A stretch of DNA of 64,000 nucleotides from Cupriavidus pampae (GCF_914271485.1 NZ_CAJZAG010000005.1:310001-374000), one strand, 5' to 3'; numbered from the stretch's first letter, positions 18,408-26,665 are shown. The notes: generated from the letters alone by a model not told the origin. Numbers and translations are program-made.

Positions 18408-19712
18408 ATGTCTACCTCCAGCAGCACTGCCGGGACAGTAGGCGCGCCGGATCATGCCGCGCGCCCCCTGACCGGGCAGGATTACAAGACGCTTGCGCTA
18501 GCCGCCCTCGGCGGTGCGCTCGAGTTCTACGACTTCATCATCTTTGTCTTCTTCGCCACCGTCATCGGCCAGTTGTTCTTCCCGCCGTCGATGCCGGACT
18601 GGTTGCGCCAGTTCCAGACCTTCGGCATTTTCGCCGCCGGTTACCTGGCTCGCCCGCTCGGCGGCATCATCATGGCGCACTTCGGCGACCTGCTTGGCCG
18701 CAAGAAGATGTTCACGCTGTCCATTCTGCTGATGTCGGTTCCGACGCTGGCCATGGGTCTGCTGCCGACCTACCACTCGATCGGCCTGCTCGCGCCGCTC
18801 GCGCTGCTGCTGCTGCGCGTGCTGCAGGGCGCCGCGGTGGGTGGTGAAGTACCGGGTGCCTGGGTCTTTGTGTCGGAACACGTGCCGAAGCGGCATGTCG
18901 GGTATGCGTGCGGCACGCTGACCGCTGGCTTGACCGCCGGCATCCTGCTCGGCTCGCTGGTCGCCACCGGCATGAATTCGATCTTCACGCCGGTCGAGCT
19001 GCACGACTGGGCCTGGCGGGTGCCGTTCCTGCTGGGCGGTGTGTTCGGGATTGCCTCGATGTACCTGCGTCAGTGGCTGCACGAGACACCGGTCTTCGCC
19101 GAACTGAAGCAGCGCAAGGCGCTGGCCGCCGAAATGCCGCTGAAGTCCGTGGTGCGCGATCACCGTGGCGCCGTGGCCGTCTCGATGCTGCTGACGTGGA
19201 TGCTGTCCGCGGGCATCGTGGTGGTGATCCTGATGACGCCGACGTTCCTGCAGAAGCTGTTCGGCTTCGATGGCCGCACCGCGCTGGTCGCCAACAGCTT
19301 CGCCACGCTGGCGCTCTCGATCGGCTGCGTCGTCGCCGGCATCCTGGCGGATCGCTTCGGCGCGCGCCGGACGCTGTTTGTGGGCGGAATCTTGCTGGCC
19401 GCTACCGCGTACCTGCTGTACACGACCGTCGGCACCCATCCGGATCTGCTGATTCCGCTCTATTCGCTGGCCGGTTTCATGGTCGGCACCGTCGGCGCGA
19501 TTCCTTACGTGCTGGTCAACGCGTTCCCGGCACAGGTGCGCTTCTCGGGCCTCTCGTTCTCGTACAACGTGTCATATGCGATTTTCGGTGGCCTGACGCC
19601 GATGATCGTCACGCTGATGCTCAAGGGCAACCCGCTGGCGCCCGCGCACTACGTGATCGTTGTCTGCCTGATCGGCATCGTCACCGCGTTGTTCGTGAAG
19701 AAGGCTGCCTGA
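18408..19712 (+). CDS. MFS transporter, metabolite:H+ symporter (ProP/citrate type)
   Basis: 434 residues with twelve membrane segments. The family marks are visible: ALAALGGALEFYDFIIFVFF in helix 1, the loop DLLGRKKMFTLSI between helices 2 and 3, and LRVLQGAAVGGEVPGAWVF in helix 4. Members carry osmolytes, citrate, ketoglutarate or aromatic acids inward with protons. The ribosome binding site is weak. It is a single gene between a divergent promoter region and a strong terminator. The substrate is not deducible. Confidence 0.87.
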   Translation: MSTSSSTAGTVGAPDHAARPLTGQDYKTLALAALGGALEFYDFIIFVFFATVIGQLFFPPSMPDWLRQFQTFGIFAAGYLARPLGGIIMAHFGDLLGRKKMFTLSILLMSVPTLAMGLLPTYHSIGLLAPLALLLLRVLQGAAVGGEVPGAWVFVSEHVPKRHVGYACGTLTAGLTAGILLGSLVATGMNSIFTPVELHDWAWRVPFLLGGVFGIASMYLRQWLHETPVFAELKQRKALAAEMPLKSVVRDHRGAVAVSMLLTWMLSAGIVVVILMTPTFLQKLFGFDGRTALVANSFATLALSIGCVVAGILADRFGARRTLFVGGILLAATAYLLYTTVGTHPDLLIPLYSLAGFMVGTVGAIPYVLVNAFPAQVRFSGLSFSYNVSYAIFGGLTPMIVTLMLKGNPLAPAHYVIVVCLIGIVTALFVKKAA

Positions 19713-19736
19713 GGACGCTACAGAGCGCTGAAGGTG

Positions 19737-19772
19737 AAAGGGGGAAGGGGCTTGCGCCTCTTCCCCCTTTTT
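19737..19772 (+). terminator. Rho-independent terminator after the MFS gene
   Basis: AAAGGGGGAAG and CTTCCCCCTTT arms around a 12-base loop, running into a T run. The A run on the left allows action on the minus strand for the convergent esterase gene as well. Confidence 0.85.
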
Positions 19773-19776
19773 CATG

Positions 19777-20898
19777 CTACTTCCCGCGCCGATGTCCGCG
19801 GAAAAACTCCCACATCATCGCGCTGGCATCCGGTCCGGTGCTGCTGTGATATTCGACGCGCTCGTCGCCGCCGCTCCACGCGTGGTCCAGCCCCGCGACC
19901 TCCACCAGCTTCACCAGATCCTTGTTCGAGCGACCGAAGCGCGCCTCGCGATAGTTGCCGCGCGGCAGCGTCGCACCCTCGTTGGCCGCCTCGACGCCCA
20001 CCTCCGCCATGGCCGGCACCTTGGGCGGCATCGCCACCGACAGGCGGTCCCCCATGCCGTTATAGGCCAGGAACTGGCGCGCCAGCAGCCGGCCATTGAC
20101 CGGGTGCACGGCGTTGTCATCGAGTCCATGCACGACAATCGCCGGCATCGTGGGGCCACCCGGCGTCACGCCAGCCGCATCGAGCAATACCAGCGCATCG
20201 GTCGCCGAGCCATGCTCCATGGCGCGCAAGCCCGCGTGCGGCGAGTCCGCCGCACCGATTACCACGCCCGAATGCAGGCCTACCGCTGCCACCTTGTCCG
20301 GGTAACGCAGTGCCACCAGCGCCGCCATCGTGGCGCCCGCCGACAAGCCGGCCAGATAGATCTCGCCGGCCCGCACATCGGGCCGCGCGGCCAGTTCGTC
20401 GATCAGCGCCGCCACCGCCTGCGCCTCGCGCCCGCCTTCCTCGGCACCGAGGTCGAACCACTGCCAGCAGCGATGCACCGAGCGCCGCAGCGGTTGTTGC
20501 GGATACGCCACCATAAAGCCTTCGCGCTCGGCCAGCGCGTTCATGCGCGTGCCTTCGGCCAGCGCCTCGGGTGTCTGCCGGCAGCCATGCAGCATGACTA
20601 CGACCGGCATCGGACCATGCTCACGCGTCAAGGCGCGCGAGGGAACATATAGACGGTAAGACAGCTGCGGGACGAGTTCACCCGGCAGCGGTTCCAGGCT
20701 GAGTCGGTGAGATTCCCATGCGCCGGGCAACGATCCGGGCGCATGCTCGCCGACCGGCGGCACCGGTCGGAGCGGGGGGGTGGGCTGGAACGCATCGAAG
20801 CGACGCAGCCATGTTTTCAATTGCTTCGCGGCCTGGTGCTGCGCGTGGCCGATTTGTAGCCACTGCGTTTCCCAGTCCGAGGTCAGGCTTTTCGCCAT
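19777..20898 (-). CDS. PHB depolymerase-family esterase
   Basis: 373 residues from the ATG at 20898, with AGGAG 7 bases upstream. An alpha/beta-hydrolase core carries MPVVVMLHGCRQTPEALAEG (oxyanion region), the nucleophile motif GLSAGA, and a C-terminal His region (GLDHAWSGGD). This is the esterase/PHB-depolymerase type 1 family (LpqC-like), which hydrolyses short-chain esters or polyhydroxyalkanoate. There is no signal peptide, so it is probably intracellular, where PHB turnover would fit a Burkholderiaceae host, but the substrate is inferred. Confidence 0.85.
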   Translation of the reverse strand: MAKSLTSDWETQWLQIGHAQHQAAKQLKTWLRRFDAFQPTPPLRPVPPVGEHAPGSLPGAWESHRLSLEPLPGELVPQLSYRLYVPSRALTREHGPMPVVVMLHGCRQTPEALAEGTRMNALAEREGFMVAYPQQPLRRSVHRCWQWFDLGAEEGGREAQAVAALIDELAARPDVRAGEIYLAGLSAGATMAALVALRYPDKVAAVGLHSGVVIGAADSPHAGLRAMEHGSATDALVLLDAAGVTPGGPTMPAIVVHGLDDNAVHPVNGRLLARQFLAYNGMGDRLSVAMPPKVPAMAEVGVEAANEGATLPRGNYREARFGRSNKDLVKLVEVAGLDHAWSGGDERVEYHSSTGPDASAMMWEFFRGHRRGK

Positions 20899-20936
20899 GT
20901 GAGACTCCTACTGCTCGCCTTTCGAACGGATCCCCT

Positions 20937-20966
20937 CCTATATTTGTGCGATGCAGCATAACACAA
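20937..20966 (-). promoter_or_regulatory. Candidate promoter of the esterase gene
   Basis: On the minus strand TTGTGT (20966-20961) and TATAGG (20942-20937) are 18 bases apart, about 40 bases before the start codon. The match to sigma-70 is moderate. Confidence 0.35.
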
Positions 20967-21022
20967 GCGCTGGCGGCGCATGGCTCACCCCAGTGCGGCA
21001 ATGTATTCATCTTGCAACATTA

Positions 21023-21054
21023 AAAAGGCCCGCGACGTCACTCGCGGGCCTTTT
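21023..21054. terminator. Terminator of the DUF3300-DUF2950 operon
   Basis: Perfect 13-base arms AAAAGGCCCGCGA and TCGCGGGCCTTTT around a 6-base loop, 27 bases beyond the DUF2950 stop codon on the minus strand. A/T runs on both sides make it bidirectional. Confidence 0.9.
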
Positions 21055-21080
21055 CATCATAAGGAAATGCGGCGCCAACG

Positions 21081-21995
21081 CTATTTGTCGGCCACGCGCC
21101 GCCATCCGTCGGTCGAAAAAGTGCGCAAGCCGGCCGCACGGCTCGCCGTCGATGCACCCAGATCGCGTTCGTAAAAATTTCGCTCGCCGTCGATCAAAAA
21201 GGTGTGGACGCCACTTTCGCCGTACCGCGCCGGCCAGGCGATAAAGGCGAAGCGTGTGCCGTTGGCGCCTGTTCCGGGCGACAGCACGCGGAAACGATAG
21301 CCGTAATAGGCATCCTCCGGCGGTACGTCGGGTCCCATCGCCAACGCGTCGGTACCAATCGGGCTGGCATCGGCCTCCGTGTCGGAGGGCCAGTACAGCC
21401 CGTCGGTGCGGCCGTGCGAGCTGACGAGCCGCTTGGCGAACTGCCCGTTGCCAACCTGCTGCGCGTAGCGTTGCTGGGCGTCCGCGAGCTGCAGAAGCGA
21501 ATCCATCGCCACCAGTTCATTGCGCGCGATCCGCCGCCTGCGCACTTCCTGATGGCCCGCGTTGACGTCGAATTGCCAGCCGCCCGCGCGTTTGACGATC
21601 GGCGCCGGAAAGGTCCAGCCGCTGTCGCCGACGGCGATGCGCTTCACATTGTCGGACGCCGGCTCGACGGCATGGTGCGCGGCCCAGGCGCCGAGGAAGT
21701 CGTAAATATCGTCCTGCGTGATGCCCTCCGGGGGCAAGAGCATGCGGTAGCGTTCGCCAAGCACCTGTCGCAACGCGTCGTGGTCGCTGCGCGCGATGGC
21801 ATCGCCAAGCGCGTCCGATGCGGCCTCCGCGCTGTTGTAGACCCGCTGCGCAAGCGCCGACGATGGCGCCGCCGACACGCCCACGAACACCGCCGCCGCC
21901 CACAGCAACGTCGCCATGCTCCTCACCACCGTTGCCCGTGCGCGCGCGAAGCGGATTCTGGTCCTGGTCCTGCCCCTGGTCCCGATCATGCTCAT
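21081..21995 (-). CDS. Exported DUF2950 protein
   Basis: 304 residues from the ATG at 21995, which overlaps the DUF3300 stop codon by 4 bases (ATGA). A basic N-terminus and hydrophobic stretch (MATLLWAAAVFVGVSAAPSSALAQ) form a signal peptide with a likely cut after ALA. The mature protein matches DUF2950: FPAPIVKRAGGWQFDVNAG, ARNELVAMDSL, YYGYRFRVL, and FAFIAWPARYGESGVHTFL. DUF2950 proteins commonly sit beside DUF3300 genes; their role is unknown, presumably periplasmic or surface. It is the last gene of the operon. Confidence 0.85.
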   Translation of the reverse strand: MSMIGTRGRTRTRIRFARARATVVRSMATLLWAAAVFVGVSAAPSSALAQRVYNSAEAASDALGDAIARSDHDALRQVLGERYRMLLPPEGITQDDIYDFLGAWAAHHAVEPASDNVKRIAVGDSGWTFPAPIVKRAGGWQFDVNAGHQEVRRRRIARNELVAMDSLLQLADAQQRYAQQVGNGQFAKRLVSSHGRTDGLYWPSDTEADASPIGTDALAMGPDVPPEDAYYGYRFRVLSPGTGANGTRFAFIAWPARYGESGVHTFLIDGERNFYERDLGASTASRAAGLRTFSTDGWRRVADK

Positions 21996-23443
21996 CTCCG
22001 TCCGTGACCGACATGACCGCCACCGCCACCACCGAAGTCGCGTTGGCCACCATGCGGCGCGCTGAAGCCTCCCCCGCCGCCCGCATTGCCACCCGTGCGT
22101 TGCAACCCGCCCTGCTGCTGGCCCATGCGCGAGCCCTGCTGTTGCAGCCGCTGACCGTTGCCTGCATCGCGCAGCGCGCTGTCGCGATTGGCGGTGTGCG
22201 CGCGATTGCGCGCCTCGGTCGCATCCGCACGCTGCCGCTCCGCACCGGCGGGCCGCGGGTTGCTACCGGTGGCACCACCGTGACCGGCAATCGATTGCCC
22301 GGTATGGCCCTGGAACGACTGCGCCGCGCGATCGCGCGCGGCATTGCGATCCCCACCAGCCCCGCCGGGCTGCGCCTGCACGCCGCCACCCTGTGCGCCA
22401 AGCCGCTGCTGTCCCGCGCCACCCTGCCCAGGCCGCTGCTGCCCAGCGCCGTCCTGACCAAGCCGCTGTTGCCCCGCCCCGCCCTGGCCCAGTTGCTGCC
22501 CGCCTTGCTGACCCGCGCCGCCTTGCCCCAGGCGTTGCCCGCCCGGCGTCCCCTGCTGCCGATTGGCCAGCGCCTGCTGCCGCTGCGCGTCGTAGCGATT
22601 GGCCACGCCCGGATTGTTGTACGGCACGCTGCCACGCGCCGCGGGGTTGTGCTGCCAGTTCACGTTCCCGCGATTGACGTCGAGCTGACGATTCACATTG
22701 ATGTTGTTGTAGCGGTTCACGTTGATGTTGACGTCGTGATGGTTCCAGTCGCAACCGCCCCATAGCGAGTTGACGGCGGCAACGCCGAGCCCGAAGCCAA
22801 TGCCGGCCACCAGCGACGTCGCGAACACCGAACCCGGTGGCGGCGGATAGTAGGCCGGCGGATAGGCGGGATACGCCCACGCCCCGTACACCACCGTGGG
22901 GTTGTAGGTGGGCACGTAGACCACCTGCGGATTGGCCGGCTCGATCTGCACGATGGTCGTGCCGCCGCTTTGCTGCGTGGTGACCTTCTGCTCCGGCGTG
23001 GTCTTCAGCGAGCCCGCCTTCTGCGCCTGCGCGCGCAGGCGCTGTACACCGTTCATCACGTCATCCGGTTGCGCGAGGAATGCGTCGCCAACCGATTGCA
23101 CCCATTGCGGCTGCCGGCCCATCATGTCGATCACCGAAGGAAACGCAACCAGCGACTGCACGCTCGGGTCCCACGTTTCAGCCTGCACCGCTTTGGTGGC
23201 CGCATCGCCGGACAACGACGCGTTGGACTTCGACCACTGCGCGGCTGCGGCCACGTCGGCCGGATAGGTCGAGGCCATCAGCACCTGCGACAGCAGCGCA
23301 TCGGGATACAGCGCGATGGGGGCCAGCAACTGATCGAGCTGGGCATTGCCAAGCTTCGCCTGGGCATGGGCAGGGGCGGGCAACATCGGCATCGCCAACA
23401 GCATGAGCAGCGGCAACACGATACGCATCAAGCGTGGTGACAT
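21992..23443 (-). CDS. Exported DUF3300 protein with Gly/Gln repeat tail
   Basis: 483 residues. A signal peptide (LLMLLAMPMLPAPAHAQ) is followed by the DUF3300 domain (about 30-230): LDQLLAPIALYPDALLSQVLMASTYP, AFPSVIDMMGRQPQWVQSVGDAFLAQ, VVYVPTYNPTVVYGAW. After a Gly-rich hydrophobic patch comes an Asn-rich stretch (NINVNRYNNINVNRQ), then a low-complexity Gly/Gln/Arg tail with about five copies of a LGQGGAGQQ-like unit (residues about 290-350), and a Gly/His-rich end. The tail suggests a surface- or matrix-exposed protein. The function is unknown. It is translationally coupled to DUF2950. Confidence 0.86.
   Translation of the reverse strand: MSPRLMRIVLPLLMLLAMPMLPAPAHAQAKLGNAQLDQLLAPIALYPDALLSQVLMASTYPADVAAAAQWSKSNASLSGDAATKAVQAETWDPSVQSLVAFPSVIDMMGRQPQWVQSVGDAFLAQPDDVMNGVQRLRAQAQKAGSLKTTPEQKVTTQQSGGTTIVQIEPANPQVVYVPTYNPTVVYGAWAYPAYPPAYYPPPPGSVFATSLVAGIGFGLGVAAVNSLWGGCDWNHHDVNINVNRYNNINVNRQLDVNRGNVNWQHNPAARGSVPYNNPGVANRYDAQRQQALANRQQGTPGGQRLGQGGAGQQGGQQLGQGGAGQQRLGQDGAGQQRPGQGGAGQQRLGAQGGGVQAQPGGAGGDRNAARDRAAQSFQGHTGQSIAGHGGATGSNPRPAGAERQRADATEARNRAHTANRDSALRDAGNGQRLQQQGSRMGQQQGGLQRTGGNAGGGGGFSAPHGGQRDFGGGGGGHVGHGRR
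22391..22545. repeat. Degenerate 27-30 bp tandem repeats inside the DUF3300 gene
   Basis: Five or so imperfect copies encode LGQGGAGQQ-like units. The repeat keeps the reading frame, so copy-number change by slippage would lengthen or shorten the protein tail. Confidence 0.6.
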
Positions 23444-23473
23444 CGTCGATCTCCAAGGTGGCCGGCGCGGACT

Positions 23474-23848
23474 TCATCGGCCCTGCTGCGCACACTCCCG
23501 CCGATAGACGTCTTCCACGCGTTGGCGCTCGGGCGCGGCAAGCGTGTTGATCTTGTCGCGCAGCCCTAGGCAGTATTGGCGTTGCGACGTCACTGGCTTG
23601 CCTTCGCCCTCGGCGTTCGCCGTGCCTTGATCGAGCATGCGCGGCGGCGGTGGAATGTCCGGCAGCCCACCCGGTGAATTGCCACGCCCACCACCATAGA
23701 CCGGTGGTGCCGATGGCGGCTGACCTTGTGCCAGCACGCTATCGTTCACCACGCATGCGACCAGGGCCAGCCCCACCACGCACGCCAGGTGCCACCGCGC
23801 TGTCGTCGTGCTAGTCGCCACTCTCGCTGATCTCGTCGCGTTCATCAT
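23474..23848 (-). CDS. Small exported protein of unknown function
   Basis: 124 residues from the ATG at 23848 (an ATG at 23845 or a GTG at 23821 are alternatives). The N-terminus has a hydrophobic export signal (HLACVVGLALVACVVNDSVLAQ) that could be cut after VLA or processed as a lipoprotein at LVAC. The mature part has a Pro/Gly-rich segment (PPSAPPVYGGGRGNSPGG) and an end with RQYCLGLRDKINTL and VYRRECAQQ, two Cys that might pair. It lies 30 bases before the DUF3300 gene and overlaps the end of the OrfA-like gene by 38 bases, so it is part of that operon. No family is recognised. Confidence 0.62.
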   Translation of the reverse strand: MMNATRSARVATSTTTARWHLACVVGLALVACVVNDSVLAQGQPPSAPPVYGGGRGNSPGGLPDIPPPPRMLDQGTANAEGEGKPVTSQRQYCLGLRDKINTLAAPERQRVEDVYRRECAQQGR

Positions 23849-24140
23849 GATGTCTGCCGCTGCGCTGGCGAGGCGTGCGGTGGCGCAGCAATTCGAGCCT
23901 GAGCAACGCATCGGCCAACAGGTTTCTGAGTCGTGCGTTTTCTTCCTCGAGCTCGCGCAACCTGCGGCGCTCCGAGCTCGACGTCCCGCCGGAGACATCG
24001 GGCGCGCCATAACGCGCACGCCATCCGTAGAACGAAGCATCGCTGAACCCGTAGCGCGCGCATAGCTCCCGTACCGGCACACCGTTGGCAGCCTCGGCAA
24101 GATATCTGCGGATCTGTTCCTCGGAATACCGTCTGTTCAC
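23811..24140 (-). CDS. Lone IS3-family OrfA-like helix-turn-helix protein
   Basis: 109 residues from a GTG at 24140 that has GGAGG 6 bases upstream. The start reads NRRYSEEQIRRYLAEAANGVPVRELCARYGFSDASFYGWRARYG, the HTH_Tnp_1 domain of IS3/IS911 OrfA, followed by a leucine-zipper stretch (RRLRELEEENARLRNLLADALLRLELL). No OrfB integrase, terminal inverted repeats or target duplication are visible. It is therefore either a relic or a domesticated DNA-binding protein. It leads the operon with the small exported protein, DUF3300 and DUF2950, on the same strand with overlapping ends. Confidence 0.75.
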   Translation of the reverse strand: MNRRYSEEQIRRYLAEAANGVPVRELCARYGFSDASFYGWRARYGAPDVSGGTSSSERRRLRELEEENARLRNLLADALLRLELLRHRTPRQRSGRHHDERDEISESGD

Positions 24141-24751
24141 GCTCCGCCTCCGCTCGCCGCAACATGGATCCAAGGGCCGGCGTCCAACCCTTGCCGTACG
24201 TTAATCCACCGCGCGCACCGAAAGCAATTCAGTGTCTTCGCGCCGCGAGTTAAGCAATTTGATCGTCGACGGCCATGCCCACCCTGGTGGCGGAGGGGGC
24301 CGATTCGCAGTGAATTAGAACTTTTTAATTTCGTTGTTCCAAATTGGAAAAAATCAATTACCAGCTTCTGCCGGCGCAGAACCGATCTCTGGTGTCTAGT
24401 GAACTAGTAAATGCCTCTTGGTTCACGTTGAAATTTGATGCCTGCTCGGAGAGCCGCCTCCACACTAGCTTTGCGGGGAGCTCAACTACTCGCATCGCAT
24501 TACGGAGGCAGACACCGGATTGTGATAATTGGTCGCCACCAAGCCCCGTTTCCTAGAAAGTTTGAAATTCATGTATTAAGATGGCTCGGACAACTAAATT
24601 TAGAAAAAGCCTCGCATGTCCGTGTTTTGCGCCGCCGAAACACGATCCGACGCTTGCCGTGAGAGCCTCATCAGCGAGCAGCGCGCGCATTGCATATCGC
24701 CCCACCCCATAACAAGAAGACAGTTACGACCATGGACAGGGAGAATTCAGC
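24141..24751. other. AT-rich gene-free region
   Basis: About 610 bases without a supported gene. The middle, about 24300-24640, is clearly more AT-rich than the rest of the window and lacks its codon bias; two frames of 70-75 codons show no family resemblance or ribosome binding site. It holds two small palindromes: TTCCAA-A-TTGGAA at 24337-24349 and CTAGT-GA-ACTAG at 24396-24407. It looks like acquired or decayed DNA next to the OrfA-like gene. Confidence 0.65.
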
Positions 24752-25702
24752 ATGCGGCACGTCAGCATCAAGCTTTTGCACGTCTTCGTGCTCCTGATGG
24801 AGTACCGCGACCTCAGTGCCGTGGCCGCGTGCACGCAAGGCCGCGTGCCCACGGTCGCGTATGGTCTCGCGCGGCTGCGCGAAATCACCGGCGATCCGCT
24901 GTTCATCAAACGCAATGGCAGACTCGAGCCCACGCCCCATGCCTTGAGGCTTGAACAAACGGCACGACAGATTCTGACGCGGTGGAATCAGCTCGTCCGG
25001 CCGCAACGCGCCAATGGCGCGCGTCGCCAGCCAGGGCGCCGCATCTCGATCGGGTTCTCGTCATCGATCGGCGATCCCGTTATCACCGAGATCCTGACCA
25101 CGTTGTGCGAGCGGTTTCCGCGCGACAGCTTTATTACGCGCCCCGTCATTGCGGACGCCATGCTTGCGAGCCGGTTACACACGGGCGAGCTCGACTGCGC
25201 GTTCGTCGTTGACGGCGCGCAGTTGCCCGATCGCGTGATCCTGCACAGCCTGCTGGCCACACCACGCCGCCTGGTCGGCGCCGCGCGCGCCGATGGCCAC
25301 GAGGACGCGGAGACCGACTGGATCCTCCTGCAGGAAGATTGCGAAGCCAGCAGTCCATTGCACACGTTCCTCGCGCGCCAGGCGAACTCGCCCGGCCATC
25401 GTGAGACCGTGGTGCCGTCATGGCATACGCAGATCACGCTGCTGCATGCGACCGGTGGTATCTGTCCTGTGCTGGATTTCAACGTGCCGCTCGTCACGCG
25501 CCATCGCAAAACGCGTCTGCTGGCACCGCCAGCAAATTTCCCAGGCTGGGCCGCGCTGCATTTCTGGATGCCAGAGCGGATGCCCGACAGCGGCGTGCTA
25601 CGCGATGTCATGGAAGTTGGCGCGGCGGTGCTGCGCGACCCGCTCAAGGCCATCGACGAACGCAGCCACCATCAGGAGGGCGCTCAGCCCGTTGCCGCCT
25701 AG
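24752..25702 (+). CDS. LysR-family transcriptional regulator (NodD/LeuO-like branch)
   Basis: 316 residues. The ATG at 24752 has GGGAGA upstream. The N-terminal winged helix reads LLHVFVLLMEYRDLSAVAACTQGRVPTVAYGLARLREITGDPLFIKRNGRLEPTPHA, with the branch's LARLRE..GDPLF pattern; the effector domain begins near residue 95 (ISIGFSSSIGDPVITEIL). The recognition helix is atypical (GRVPTVAYGL). There is no divergent target gene: upstream is the AT-rich patch and downstream, in the same direction, an RcsB-like response regulator. The effector and targets are unknown. Confidence 0.82.
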   Translation: MRHVSIKLLHVFVLLMEYRDLSAVAACTQGRVPTVAYGLARLREITGDPLFIKRNGRLEPTPHALRLEQTARQILTRWNQLVRPQRANGARRQPGRRISIGFSSSIGDPVITEILTTLCERFPRDSFITRPVIADAMLASRLHTGELDCAFVVDGAQLPDRVILHSLLATPRRLVGAARADGHEDAETDWILLQEDCEASSPLHTFLARQANSPGHRETVVPSWHTQITLLHATGGICPVLDFNVPLVTRHRKTRLLAPPANFPGWAALHFWMPERMPDSGVLRDVMEVGAAVLRDPLKAIDERSHHQEGAQPVAA

Positions 25703-25771
25703 CTCCCGGGGGATGGCCCGCCCTTCCCCTTCCTGAAATCTCTCCCGCTTTGTCTCATTCGACATGACGTA

Positions 25772-25788
25772 ATGCCGCAAATTGGCAT
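25772..25788. promoter_or_regulatory. Inverted repeat ATGCC-N7-GGCAT
   Basis: ATGCC (25772-25776) and GGCAT (25784-25788), 70 bases past the LysR stop codon and 200 bases before the response regulator gene. It has the size of a dimeric regulator site. Function unproven. Confidence 0.35.
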
Positions 25789-25914
25789 GCGTTTTGCGAA
25801 TCGTCTCACTCCCACGACAACCGCCCGCAAGTATGCTCGCCGGGCATTGCCGTGCTCCGTATCGTCTCCCACCTGGTCCGAGCACGTGCATGTCGCGCAG
25901 TTGCTGCGTCGTTG

Positions 25915-25951
25915 GCGCCGCACGGGCTCTGCCGTGCGGCGCGCTTTTTTT
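25915..25951 (+). terminator. Strong terminator ahead of the response regulator gene
   Basis: 11-base perfect arms GCGCCGCACGG and CCGTGCGGCGC around a 6-base loop, followed by seven T. It stands about 210 bases after the LysR stop codon and 40 bases before the next start. It ends the LysR transcript, or an unrecognised small RNA or leader in 25703-25914. Confidence 0.85.
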
Positions 25952-25990
25952 GATGTGGGCATCGTCGCGCCGGAAGATAGGAGTCACCGG

Positions 25991-26665
25991 ATGTCATTGA
26001 GGACATTGAGGATTTTGCTGGCCGACGATCATCCCGTCATCACGGCGGCAATCGGCGCCAGGCTGCAGACGCAGACTGGCTGGGAGGTCTGCGGCGAAGT
26101 CAACAGCGCCACCGATCTGTTGCACGAGGTGGACCTGCTCTCGCCCGACGTCATCGTCACCGACTATCACATGCCGGGCGTGGCCGCGCTCGATGGCGCC
26201 CGCCTGCTCCTCACCTTGCGACGCCGGCATCCGGCGGTCGCCGTGGTCGTGCTGACGATGATCACCAACCCGCTCGTGCTGCGCGCGATCCTCGATGCGC
26301 GCGTCCATGGTCTGCTGCTCAAGGACTGTCCATTGGCCGAGGTGGTGGTGGCCATCGCGCGCGCGCAGCGCGGTTTCACCTATATCGGCAAGTCGGCCCT
26401 GCGCGCCCTGGCACCGACCGATCTGCGCACCATGCTGCCCTATGGGCGCATGGGCGCGCAGCCACTGTCGACGCGCGAGATGGAAGTCCTGCGCCTGTAC
26501 CTGACCGGCCGTACGGTGACCGAGATCGCCGCGACGTTGTGCCGCAGCGTCAAGACCATCAGCCGACAGAAGAACAGCGCCATGAGCAAACTCGGCGTGA
26601 GCAACGATCGCGAATTGTTCGAATGCGCGGCACTGCAGGGCATGGTGCTGCCGCGCGGCCAATGA
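25991..26665 (+). CDS. RcsB/BvgA-like LuxR-type response regulator
   Basis: 224 residues from the ATG at 25991, with AGGAG about 7 bases upstream. The receiver domain shows the acidic pair Asp12-Asp13, phospho-acceptor Asp58 (VTDYHMPG), Thr in VLTMI and Lys in LLKDCP. The output domain (PLSTREMEVLRLYLTGRTVTEIAATLCRSVKTISRQKNSAMSKLGV) matches the LuxR helix-turn-helix of RcsB-type regulators. No histidine kinase gene is adjacent, so it is an orphan in this window. A strong terminator immediately upstream means it needs its own promoter, in the roughly 40 bases between, or read-through. Confidence 0.87.
   Translation: MSLRTLRILLADDHPVITAAIGARLQTQTGWEVCGEVNSATDLLHEVDLLSPDVIVTDYHMPGVAALDGARLLLTLRRRHPAVAVVVLTMITNPLVLRAILDARVHGLLLKDCPLAEVVVAIARAQRGFTYIGKSALRALAPTDLRTMLPYGRMGAQPLSTREMEVLRLYLTGRTVTEIAATLCRSVKTISRQKNSAMSKLGVSNDRELFECAALQGMVLPRGQ

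Noticed and set aside
23811..24140. Intact IS3 insertion sequence
   Set aside because: Only an OrfA-like frame is present; there is no OrfB, frameshift signal, terminal inverted repeats or target duplication.
24344..24662. Two 70-75-codon frames in the AT-rich gap
   Set aside because: No ribosome binding site, no family resemblance and overlapping different frames.
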